This document shows, in pieces, positions 47,211 through 57,978 of a stretch of DNA of 64,000 nucleotides; the first letter of the stretch is position 1, and every line of letters begins with the position of its first letter. The notes beneath the pieces were generated by a model that ran no database searches, had not been told where the DNA came from, and was given only the letters and a program-made list of their open reading frames with translations. The stretch lies in NCBI GenBank assembly GCA_026874595.1, contig CM049309.1, positions 72,152,926-72,216,925 of the forward strand, in the 5' to 3' direction. The translations under genes were made by a program, and so were the position numbers. The DNA comes from Sipunculus nudus. Taxonomy: Eukaryota > Annelida > Sipuncula > Golfingiida > Sipunculidae.

Positions 47211-47600
47211 GTAATGCAGCATGTATTAACTGGAAATTTGTATGACTATTTAGAATTCTCATTCATTTAGTGTCAAACTTGTGCAGGTCTATTCAGTTCT
47301 ACTTTATATTGGGTTCAAATATGATGTAAACAAAAAGAAGGTTGAGTTTCAGGGTTACTAAGGGAGAAACCTATTGCAATAGGTAAAAATAATAGATATA
47401 TAAAAAAACTGACTTAAATTAATGTCCAAAAGGTGCTAAAATTAATTAGATCTCATGTTATCATGGATGACACTTAAGGTTAGTGTGACAGGGTAAAATT
47501 CCTGTTAAATATAAATGTTATATTGTTCTGAATCTTATGAGGTAACTTAAAGTTAGTTATAGTTACAGATATCTGGGTTAAAGTCAGAGTAACATTATTA

Positions 47601-48110
47601 TATGCCCGTCTAAGACAGGATGTGTTATGGTATACTCAGGATCTGTCCATCTGTTCGTTTTGTTAACTTTCAGTGTCACTGTGATAACTTACCAGGGCTT
47701 TGATGGATTTACCTGAAACTCACCATAACTACTTACCAATAGATTATCTCACTTGGATTCAATTATGGGCAAAATCAACTAGGCCAGAGGTCACTAGGCT
47801 ACTTTGTGGTGTTGCCACAGTAACTTAGGAGAAATATGGAGGATTTTGAAAATCTCAACAGAAATATTAATCCATATAATAACTCGATTAAGTTTGATTT
47901 CCAGCAAAATCTACACATATTTAATGAGGTCAGAGGTCACCAGACTTTGGTGGCATAATGGTGACTTACCAAAATTGTTATGGATTGTGATGAAACTCAT
48001 TATAGATATATTAACAAATATTAAGTTTCTCACCTGAATTACATTCCCTGCATATTCAAACATATTTAATGAGGTCAGAGGTACCAGATACGCAATGGGC
48101 GTATTATGCA
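47601..48110 (+). mobile_element. Hairpin-headed repeat with about 140-bp core units
   Basis: Starts TATGCCCGTCTAAGACAGGA (imperfect 7-bp hairpin CCCGTCT/AGACAGG), then CTGTCCATCTGTTCG. Three core units follow, each ending in GGCCAGAGGTCAC or GAGGTCAGAGGTCAC-type sequence (47776, 47926, 48071). AGGTCAGAGGTCA (47927-47939) is a perfect DR1. The architecture matches the other hairpin elements although the sequence differs. Confidence 0.55.
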
Positions 48111-49213
48111 CCATCAATTGCGTTGCTCTCTTTGGTTTGCAATACATGACTGCCACACTTGATCAGTGTTTACAATGTATTGTATTTTAATCAGACAGAC
48201 CAATCATGCCTATCATTTCTAATTAGTAGATTCCATTGAGTCACAGTTTATATGCATTACCAATAGCAGCTAGAATAATTATTATGATAATGATAACATA
48301 TTTCAGTTCAACACTTTGTGAGGGAAAAACAGTTCTTTGCTTTCAAGTTTTAGCCACCGGTACCTTTAGATGAAACTTCTGTGTAGCAACTGTCTTTGGT
48401 AAAGGTATTTGTTGTAAATATTGAAATCAAGAGTAGAATTGAAGTCAACTAAACAACCCAGAGTGTCATTTTCACTTGAGCTAATTCTCAAATGGTCTGT
48501 CTGTTGACATATATACATATAGTACTTGTTGTCTCCCTGTCAGCAGCCTGTCTGGGGATGGAATGGGGACTGGTCCAGGTATATGTGGACTGATTACCAC
48601 ATTATGGTGTATATTAATTTCAGCTTTGGACCATTTCTAACACTCTTTACAATTAAGTTTTACACTACAGGCAATATCTTGCTCAGCTTTCACTGTATCT
48701 TCACCAGTTTTTCAACAGTTTCTACAGAGAGGGTTAGCTTTAGTTTATTGGAAATCAACAGAATTTAAAATTTATATGCAATTTTTTGACTTCAGAGAAT
48801 CTAGCCATGTAGATGAGATTTAGGTGTCAGATTTGAGTGTGCTTTAGTGAGTCTTGGAGTGATTTCATATATGCATATGCAGTATTTATCAGAGATTGGG
48901 GGGGGGGGGGGGGGTATGGTCACTTGTCCAGATAGTGGGCCTAGGGTGTAGACCCCACACTATATGGCTCTTAGGTAAGTCACTTAGTTAGTAGCCAGGG
49001 TCTCTGTGTATAAGGAAATAGATGAAATTAAGCACAGACAAAGTTGAGTAGCGTACAACTCTCCACATCTTTAGTAAAATGTGAATCCCCATGGACTGGC
49101 AGTATGATCATGTTTTTGCCTAGTAATAATAACCATTCCAAATTTGGACAGACCTTTCAGCCATTTAAGTAATTTAAAACTTAATTTTTTGTGTTGTTTT
49201 ATTTTATCCGTAG
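48111..49213. other. No recognised feature; poly-G at 48898-48914
   Basis: AT-rich, presumably intronic. Confidence 0.35.
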
Positions 49214-49483
49214 GAGGCATGCACAGTAAAACAATTGAAATCAGACCAATGAGAGTTTGCTATAGCATATGGCAACTAGTGCCAAGTTTTAAACCCGCGA
49301 CACCCCACTCTCGTTGGTTTGATTCTAGGCCCTTCGCAGCCTTGTTGTTGAGACCCTAAAAAAAGTGCTAGACAAAGCAGCCGTTAAAGTGAAGGAGATC
49401 TTGGATGACTCCATTATGAAACCACTGCATGAGGAGTGTATAGTAACTTGGCTGATTGAAATTTTTCAGCCCTGTTAAATCTG
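49214..49483 (+). pseudogene. Coding-like segment of unknown origin (possible exon or decayed gene piece)
   Basis: Two adjacent patches look coding. From 49214, after TTATTTTATCCGTAG, GGMHSKTIEIRPMRVCYSIW is open and would join in phase 1 to exons A-C. From 49329, directly after GGTTTGATTCTAG, the frame reads ALRSLVVETLKKVLDKAAVK then VKEILDDSIMKPLHEEC, open to a stop at about 49477. The second peptide looks helical and genuinely protein-like. The two are in different frames and neither has a clear donor. I do not recognise a family. Confidence 0.3.
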
Positions 49484-49929
49484 AAACTTATAATTTGAAC
49501 AAATTAAGTTTCCTCCATGCAAGTTGTTCAGGTGCTGAATTGTATATAAACATTATGGATGCATAAATTAGCTATGTCAATAATAATGTCACACAGAGTA
49601 ATAACAGCAAGAGAATTAACTGATTTAATCACCTTATGAATTGTTTTGTATTTATCTGTGCTGTGAATCATAGATTCAGGAACATGAGGGGAAAAAATTC
49701 ACTATTAATCATTACCAAGAGTAAGGACACATTCCCTAGAGGAGCCCAGTTAATACCTGGTGTTAGATTACTAGGTCATTTTTCATAGTTCTGTAAACAC
49801 ATTTGTGTCTAGCAATAATGAAGCGTCAGGGCTGCAGTATATGTTACCTGTATGATTATGGTATACTCTTTGTCCCATACAACACACACTCAGGTAAAGT
49901 TCACCTTTTCCCATCAAAAATTAAGGTAA

Positions 49930-52069
49930 TCTATATAATAATAGCATAAGGCGATTTTTGTAATTTTTCCGTATCTCCTCTGATACTACCGTACGGTTTG
50001 CCATGATTTCTGACATACATATGCTCAGGGTTTGTCTGAAGAGATTCCACCCACTTTTATTTGCAATATTTGCGTATTACGTGCATAATTAATAATTTTA
50101 ATATTTGCTCCCCTGCGGGCGCCTCTTTTCTTTGTGTCTTTGGGCCTGGCAACACAATGGCTACAGAGTGTTTGATGGCGGGACAGAGTTTTTTCTCCGG
50201 GGGCCCTATCTGGGCTTTTCTTAAATTTGCGGTGACCGGCCGGAAATAATCCCCATTGGTGATCCCTTCTCAAAAGGCAACCTCCGCGCAGCGAAAAGGT
50301 CTGTTGTGCACAAGGAGACCTTGCGTGAGGAAAATGCTCAAAAGGGGGATCTTTCAAAGAATGAAAATTTTCCGAGCGGTAGTGAATGCAACTCCACGGT
50401 CCCCGGACCCCATAAACCTATTTCCTCATTTTCCATTATTTTTACCGATAAAAACACCACTATTGTTGATGTAAGGACAGAGCAAATTCCCTTAATGTTG
50501 CACATTTGTAAATGACCGATTCACTGAAAGATTTATAATTACAAAAATATTTCGATGAAGACGGACCTCATTTACTTGAATTTGCCGACTGTTCAATTTT
50601 GACGGACCCCAGTAACCAATGCTCATATTTTCATTTATGACTAAAAGAGGACAAAAATAGCACTCATGTCACACACTAAATATAATATTTGTTATTAATA
50701 ATTGTTATTCTAAATGAAAATATAATAGTGCGGACACAGTGGGGGAGATTTAATTTGAAGTGCACTAACAGTTGAGCGGACCTGAGACTGATATATCAGA
50801 GCACTTCCACAAAACAACAGGTTTTGTGCTCCATTTATAACAACCATGCAATTTTAAAGTTGGCAATAATATAAATACCGAAAGGAATTGTTGATTACTT
50901 GCATTTCAAGCAACTACAGGTTCCAAAATAATGATTTTGTAAATGTTTTAAATTATAATACTTTTTAAAACGCTACACAAATGAAACAAATAGCAAATAT
51001 AAAATTATGAATAAAAACTGAGACAGAAATGTAAAAATATAGATACAAACACAATAATAAATCACAAATTTGTCATGGCTAAACGTGATGTCAAATACAT
51101 GTATGTACTAAAGAAATTGTAAAAAAATGAGAAAACGGGGTCCGTGTAAACAGTGAGGTCCGTGCCCCAGGGTCCGTAAGTGTTCTTTTTTATCAAATTT
51201 TGTTGCAAAACAGACTATTTTATATGTTTTAACCAAACATAATATAAAATATGTCTTTAGATACGATTATGCTAAAATATCTGGACAATTTACCATGTTT
51301 AAGAATTACAAATTTTTCTTGGGATCTGGGATCCAGAGTGGGATCCGGGTTTAACACACTGCCTGAACGCATTGACTGTCTCACTTGAAAACATTGGCTC
51401 AGCTTTCAAACAGAAAGGAGTGCATGATATTCAAAAATATATACAGCCATTAAATGTACCACATAATATATTATTATTATATTGCCCGACCATGTGAGTG
51501 CTCAGTTTTTGTGCGTTATAACCGGAATGCAATTATCGAGATCACGTCTTAGCGCTGTATTGTACTACCATGCAAGATAACAGGTTCCTTTACTGGCGGA
51601 TTCTAGGGCACGGAGGCCAATTTAAAATGGGGATGTTCAGCATAATATGTATTTTCATATAATAATGATTTTATTTAACATATCAAATTCTTCGAAAATT
51701 CTCGGGCCTACCTCTTGGCTTCAATTAGAGTTTTATGCATAACATCATGCATATAATGGTTCTATATATTAATAGCGTAACGCAATTTGTGTGAATTTAC
51801 ATGTCTCCTCTGACACTACAGTTTGCCGTGATTTTTGACATACATATGCTCCGGGTTTGTCCGAAGACATTCCACCATTCGGACAAGAACGTATTCGTCC
51901 AGGTCATTCAGTCTCCAACCCAAGGTTAACTCAGAGACAGAACACTTACCAAATGTCGGATTCAAAGAGACAGTAACATTGTACACCCAAGACATGAAAC
52001 TATGACAGACTATTTGACATCAGAACTAAATGCTTGCCCAAAACTGTGCGCAGCACGGGTAATTGCTAG
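49930..52069 (+). mobile_element. Helitron-like element or two overlapping copies
   Basis: Starts A|TCTATATAATAATAGC (49930). A second, similar 5' part TCTATATATTAATAGCG begins at 51761, and both continue through CTCCTCTGA-ACTAC, GACATACATATGCTC and GGGTTTGTC. A single 3' end follows: GCAGCACGGGTAATTGCTAG|T (CTAG 52066-52069). The 51761-52069 part alone (309 bp) would be a compact complete copy; the longer span holds a GC-richer piece (50090-50420) whose ORFs on both strands show no family motif. Confidence 0.45.
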
Positions 52070-52888
52070 TGTGTTTTAATTTATAGTTATAATAATGTAT
52101 TGCCAATAAACTTCAATTTCAAGCATGAGTTTTCAATTTTGAAGTGATTATAATCCAAGTTCAACAGACAAACTCTTCTGACTGAAAACTAAATTATTCA
52201 GCAATAAGTAAAAAAATTTATTTCATGGTTTTTACCCAGGAAAATTTGTTCAAAGGTTTGACAATATATGGTGCATAGAGGTGTGTTTCTTGTTAAGTTT
52301 AAGTACGTGTATAGTGAAGTCATTCCTCTGAATCTGTGTATTCATATTTTTGGAGTCATTATATGTGAATCACTATGTGTTTCAAGTACATAGCTCAGCT
52401 GACCATGCAGTACTTAGCAGACTACCAGTCAAATGAGCTTCAATGATCACCTTTCATCATACCAGTATTCAGCTTAAATGCACTTGAAATACCCCTCTGG
52501 TCAGCAGACAGCAGGGCATATATTTTATAACACTTGGGACTACAACCTCATAATGTGCTTGCTGAATTGTTATGCTCCTAATCGAGGTGATTGCATCTAA
52601 CATAAGCTGTTAATCCAGAACAGTAAATATAAGTTCAATATCACATTTTAGTGAAAGATCAGGGTTTAGCTCAACATCAAATACTAGTTCAAAATCAGAT
52701 ATTAGTTCAAGATCAAAAATCAAGGTCAAGATCTGAGTAGAAAGAATACAGAGCATGTTTTGATTTTCAAACTTTATATATGTAAACGATTGTATGAAAA
52801 GTATGTGCAAACACCATGCAGATACTATTATCAGACACTATGAAATACATATAGTTATATTAATGTTTATGATTTATTTTGCATGCAG
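52070..52888. other. No recognised feature
   Basis: AT-rich. Degenerate ATATTAGTTCAA/GATC-type repeats near 52640-52730 generate the ORF 52610-52810. Confidence 0.35.
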
Positions 52889-52909
52889 ACACTATGGGAG
52901 AGGAGGCAG
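52889..52909 (+). CDS. Candidate 21-nt microexon (or very short first exon D)
   Basis: Acceptor TTTATTTTGCATGCAG, exon ACACTATGGGAGAGGAGGCA plus G, donor GTAAGT. With phase 1 entry it encodes D-T-M-G-E-E-A and leaves G in phase 1, so it can be included or skipped after exons A, B or C without changing the frame. Alternatively its internal ATG could start a first exon MGEEA. Splice signals are good, but the tiny size keeps confidence low. Confidence 0.35.
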
Positions 52910-53700
52910 GTAAGTCAGTGTTTTGGGTGTATTGAGATGGCATGCTTACTGCCCTACACAGGGTATCCCCCGGCCCCTCCCCAGTCAATCAGTGGTTGGT
53001 GATCCTCAGTGACCCCTGGTGATGGGTATGGAAGGACTCCTTACAAGACAGTACACATATATGTGGTGTCCTCTGCTTACTGTCAGGGTCCACAAAAGGG
53101 ACTTCTGCACCATTCTGTCATTTTCTTGTAAAATGGTCAGTTGGCTGTGCAAAAGTGCCTGAGAGTTTTTCACAAAATACAGATTTTTTATTTGCCTTAT
53201 GCATGATAAAGATGTAAATTAATTTATAAGATTGCTTAAGAAAATTTGTCCTTTGAGTTTCATGTGTACCATACCTTTAAAATATGTTGCTGTAGAGATT
53301 TAAAAATTCATGTTTGAATGCCTTTATGAATAATGTAAACAGGAGTTCAGGGGTGACCATATGCGAATCACATGAAAGGCTTCACGTACATACATGTACA
53401 TGTTCAAGTTTTTGAAAGCATCATCAGATAAAGTGATGGTGGGGCCAACTGGTATAGAGGAGTCTCATTAACTGTCCATGAACTTCTTTGACAAGGCTAC
53501 CAGATTTTTACATTCTTTATGGTACAGAATAAGAAGCCTATTTGAAAGAGGTCTGCCTGAGAACACATACATCTGTAACAGAAGCAAATCGGGGGGGGGG
53601 GGGCCCCCTTTTTCAGCCACTGAAATCTTTTTTGAGGGTTTCAGACTATTTTTAGCCTGGAACCTCCCCCCCCCCCTTCCCTTTTCAAGTCCTGGGGACC
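52910..53700. other. Unrecognised; G and C homopolymers near 53591 and 53666
   Basis: 53591-53603 is a 13-nt G run, 53666-53676 a C run. The sequence between (TTTTTCAGCCACTGAAATC...) gives overlapping ORFs on both strands without motif. Confidence 0.35.
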
Positions 53701-54070
53701 TTTTTAGTGAACCTGTGAGCTTATGAGATGGTGTGGTCTCATCCAGCATCTGTCATCTGGCATTCGTACATTAACCCATACTACCTCAAAAATGGCAGGG
53801 GCTCGCACCATCAAATCTATGCAAAAAATAAGTCATCTAAAAAACTTGATTATTTGCTATCTGCATTTACATATATTTTCAGAGACAAGCCAAAAACCTT
53901 TAAAAATATCTTTACTGAAACTGTTTAGCCAAATTTAATCAATATATCACAGAAATGATCCCAGGAACAATCTCTCTCGATTTTTTTCGAATGGTTCCAG
54001 TTTTGTGATTTTTGGCCGAGTTACAGGAAGCTGAAATTAAGTAATTTGGCCAAGTGTGCATACTAATTAC
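53701..54070 (+). repeat. Dispersed repeat of the GAACCTGTGAGCTTATG family, copy 1
   Basis: TTTTTAGTGAACCTGTGAGC at its start, AAAAACCTTTAAAAAT, CAGAAATGATCCCAGGAACA, AATGGTTCCAGTTTTG and GGCCGAGTTACAGGAAGCTG match 61112-61513 in order. No ORF of substance. Confidence 0.75.
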
Positions 54071-54399
54071 CATAACAGTCTCATTGCAGCCTAAGTCTTT
54101 CGGTATGTATAAAAAGATTTGGCAACATACCAAAATTTTGCCTATATCTATAAATAGCTTGGCAGATTGCCAACTATTTCATATTTAGCAACAAACCAAG
54201 TTTCAGTCTTGATCTATTAATAGCTTTGGCAAACTGCCAACTGTACCAGATTTTGCAATAGGTCAAGAATTTAAGCAGTGAAGTCACAGTACAGGTCTAG
54301 AGTTCACTCAGTCCAGTAGCTGCAGCTGGCAATCAGTTTCACTTGACTTGTGGCTACTGCCTGACTCAGCTGAGCATGGTCAGTCCTGTGCACCTGACT

Positions 54400-54800
54400 C
54401 AAGAGAAGTTTGATGTATGTACCTAAAATTTTGGACTGTCCATGCATATTTGATGGCTGTCTCATACACAAGACTGGTGTCGCCACCTGCAATGATTTTT
54501 GCACAGTGTATGTGCCTGCTTATTTCTCAGGAGTGGTTTGATATATCAGCCTGAAATTGTGCATTTCTATACATATCAGATAGCTTGTTGTATACAAGAC
54601 TTGTGGAACAATTGTTTTTGGGTTTCATGCATCTGTGCTCATAGCCAAAGAGTGGTTTGAAGTATTTGCTGAAATTTCGCATGTCCATACATCTTCCATG
54701 GCTTCCTCATACACAAGACTAGTGGCACCGCCTACAGTCATTTTGTGTTGTGTATGTCCATGCCATTTCAGGAGTGAGTTTCTGTAATTGATGCTTATAG
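54400..54800 (+). repeat. Diverged fragment related to the 7419 Helitron-like core
   Basis: Three units contain ATACACAAGACTGGTGTCGC-like, CACCTGCAATGATTTTTGCA and GGAGTGGTTTGA segments, as in the 7419-9179 core. The TGGCGCCA palindrome is degraded to TGTCGCCA or TGGCACCG. No ends were found. Confidence 0.5.
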
Positions 54801-54900
54801 TTGGGTACAGAATGTTTAGTACTTGCATTGTAAATATACATCACATGTGTACTTGAAAAGCAATGGTCCAGCATGGAAGCATTATACCTTATGTATATCC

Positions 54901-55010
54901 CATTACACAGGTTTGCATTAGACCTGTAGGCCTTGTTTAGGTTTTGTCATTAGTCTTCCTGGGTTTGGACCCTACCTTTTCCTAAAAGCTGGATCCACCC
55001 CTGTGTAATG
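54901..55010. mobile_element. Short inverted-end repeat (110 bp)
   Basis: Ends CATTACACAGG and CCTGTGTAATG are perfect 11-bp inverted repeats. The left part recurs at 4909 upstream of LACTB. No clear target duplication. Confidence 0.45.
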
Positions 55011-56621
55011 CAGGATATTTATTGATATCATGTAAAACTAATATGCTCTTCCTGCAATTAAATCATGGTTTAAAAGTCCAGAGGCATAAAATCCTATAAT
55101 TCTGCTTCTTACCCCTTAGGTCTTTGAAAGTCTTGGAAATTTGGTTGAACAGTTGACTTTGACATTTTAAAAGGGAGCATAAATCAACTGGACTTAACAG
55201 GTCTCACATACTACAAAATGATGCCATCCCCATATAAATCTTATGATGGACAGAGTAAACTTTGGACTTAAATCTGTTTTTACCATCTGCAGTCCAAAAT
55301 ACCAGAATGTAAATAAATTGTATTAGTCATTGAGTCAGTAAGCTAGTCATAAAGTCTGGAACATAAATTTATGTGTAGTTCAGGTTCTTGACATTTGTGG
55401 AAAGGTCCTTCAAATTTCTTTTGGCTTGAGGTTGCAGGAGAATCCTGTACCACAATTTTTGAAAATAGTTGAAATCATATAAAGCAGACAAAAAAAATTC
55501 TGTGTGCATCTATACAAACTTCATCCAAACTTTAATCTTCATCATAACTCAGCATCCTTCCCCACTCTTTGTTTCTGCAACATCCAAAACATTTTTTAGA
55601 TATCTCAGACCCAGGCAGATTGAATAATTAAGACAAACAAAAAGACCTTAAATCAGCAAGACATTGATTCAGAAATTAATGACCATCAGGTGTTTATGTC
55701 TCAAGTAATAATGATAAAAATTATTATTATTATTATCCTAGTACAGTTTGTGAACTGCTTTAGGTGACAGTAAAAAAATGGAGACTGACATATGTGTTTG
55801 TCTACATAAGCTTTTCCGCTTTGCTGGTTGCTTTATATAAAGCTGAAAATGTAGTTCCATATTAAAAGCTTTATTGATGCCAGAGCTCAGTGTTTGGTAC
55901 TTAGTGTGTCTGTGGGTTGCTGTTGTTACAGTGTGTGCTGTGGGCCTGTAAATTATAAGCGGCATTTGAATCAATTCATTTTACTGATTCTTCACTTTGA
56001 TTAAATTTACAATTAAATTAATAATTAAGTAGCATAGTTCTTTTATATAAAATCCTATATTTATCACATTGGATGTTAGTCAAATTTAGCAAGCAAAGGC
56101 TGAACAATGTAGTCTGCTTTCTGTTCATCACTGCTGTTTTTGTTTCTGTGCAAGACTTGAAATTAGATCTTTAGCACATAAAGAGTAAATAGTTTCAACA
56201 TTCAAAGTATTACAGCTTGCTCCATCAAAGTTGACAGCTCAATGTTTTTTTTTGGTGGTACATGTACATGGAAAAATATAATAAATGAAATAAATCAGTT
56301 CAGAGATTATGAATTGAGGGGTTGCCATTCAATGCATCAACATCAATTATTTGATGCATTATTATTCTTACCCCTTGAGTGTATACATGCAGTGTATATA
56401 AGGATACATCCATACATAGCATTTGTAGCATTTGTAAAAAAAAATATAAGGTTGCAAACATGAAGGCTGGCTTTTACTAAAATAATAAAATGACGAACAG
56501 AACTGTATTTCTGAATGTTTTTGTTTTAGTAAAAAAGTGATTGAAAAGGTAATAAAATGTAATTGTAGTTATTTCAGGCTTTTTTTTACATAAAAACATT
56601 AAGATATCAAACTGAAAGGTT
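55011..56621. other. No recognised feature
   Basis: AT-rich, a short ATT microsatellite near 55720. Confidence 0.35.
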
Positions 56622-56692
56622 GGTCTATATGAGCTTGGATGTCTGCAGCGTGAACGTGAAGGTAGTTGGCGCCACCTGTCATAAAATCAAGA
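56622..56692 (-). repeat. Inverted fragment of the 7419/56802 Helitron-like core
   Basis: On the minus strand it reads TTTCTTGATTTTATGACAGG, TGGCGCCAACTACCTTCACG, TTCACGCTGCAGACATCCAA, matching 57248-57305. It lies about 110 bp left of the direct copy and in opposite orientation. Confidence 0.7.
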
Positions 56693-56801
56693 AAGCAAAT
56701 AATTAAATGACCAAAAAAAATATATTTCTGAGTGTTTTTGTTGGAAGAAGTGATTGAAGAGGTTATAAAATGTAATTCTTATCTCATTGTTAATTATTGT
56801 A

Positions 56802-57978
56802 TCCGCCAAAACAAAGTTTTGCGGATACTATGTTATTGACCGGGTTCCGCCGCTGCCGCCGCGGCGTTCGTTTCCAGAGAACTCCTCTAAGACTACTGGA
56901 CGGAGTTTTCTGAAACTTACACAAATTATCGGGTCACATGTGAACTGGTGCCTAACCAAGTGACCTTGACTTCTGACCTTTCCTCTCTGCCCAGTGTCCG
57001 TTTGTGCGTCTGTTTCCACACAAAAACCCACATATCTCGGGAACCGTTTGACTGATCAGGAAAAGATTTTTACACAAATGTATCCCTGGGATAGCTTCCT
57101 AACATACACAAAAAAAGGTGGCGCCACCTGCAACCATGTTTGCACAGTTTCCATCTGATTGTCTGCCTTGGGTTAAAATCACTCATATCTCTGCAGTGAA
57201 TTGACTAATTCACCTGGAATTTGGCATGCGTATACATCCTGGAGAGCTTTCTTGATTTTATGACAGGTGGCGCCAACTACCTTCACGTTCATGCTGCAGA
57301 CATCCAAGCTCATATCTCAGGAACCGTTTGACCAATCAGGAAAAATTTTCTACACAAATGTAGCTCTTGGATAGCTTTATAACATACACGGAAATGGTGG
57401 GGCCACCTGCAGCCATTTTGACACAGCGTCCATCTGATTGTCTGCCTTGGGTTAAAATCACTCATATCTCTGCAGTGGTTTGACCAAATTACCTGAAATT
57501 CGGCATGCGTATACATCCCGCATAGCTTTCTTGATTTTATGACAGGTTGCACCACATACATTCACGTTCAAGCTGCAGACAATGCTTATATCTGCGGACT
57601 CATTTGACCAATTAGGAAAAAAAATTGACACAAATGTAGCCCTTGGATATCTTTATAACATACACAAAAATGGTGGCGCCACCTGCAGCCATTTCTGCAC
57701 AGCGTCCATCTGTTTGTCTGCTGTGGATTAAAATCACTCATATCTCTGCAGTGGTTTGACTTTTCCACATGAAATTTTGCATGTATATACATCTTGGATA
57801 GTTTCTTGTTCAAATAACAGGTGGCGCCACCTACAATCATGTTTATGTGGCAGAGATCCATTCTAATATGTAACACCTGTAACTCTATTTCCCCTTGCCA
57901 CTCAATCCGTGCCTCACTTCACCCGTCCTCTGATTTTGGCAGATACACGTAGTCGCTTGTTGACTACCCGTATTCTAG
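56802..57978 (+). mobile_element. Non-autonomous Helitron-like element, copy 2
   Basis: A at 56801, then TCCGCCAAAACAAAGTTTTG, CGGATA (5' hairpin). The 3' stem is GTAGTC (57949-57954), loop GCTTGTT, GACTAC (57962-57967), then CCGTATTCTAG|T. About four core units with GGTGGCGCCACCT palindromes (57116, 57263, 57670, 57829). It shares both termini with 7419-9179 but is 1177 bp against 1761 bp, the difference lying in the number of core units. No Rep/helicase. Confidence 0.75.

Noticed and set aside
50025-50515. ORFs on both strands in a GC-richer patch
   Set aside because: Overlapping opposite frames of similar length and no motif; lies inside a Helitron-like span.
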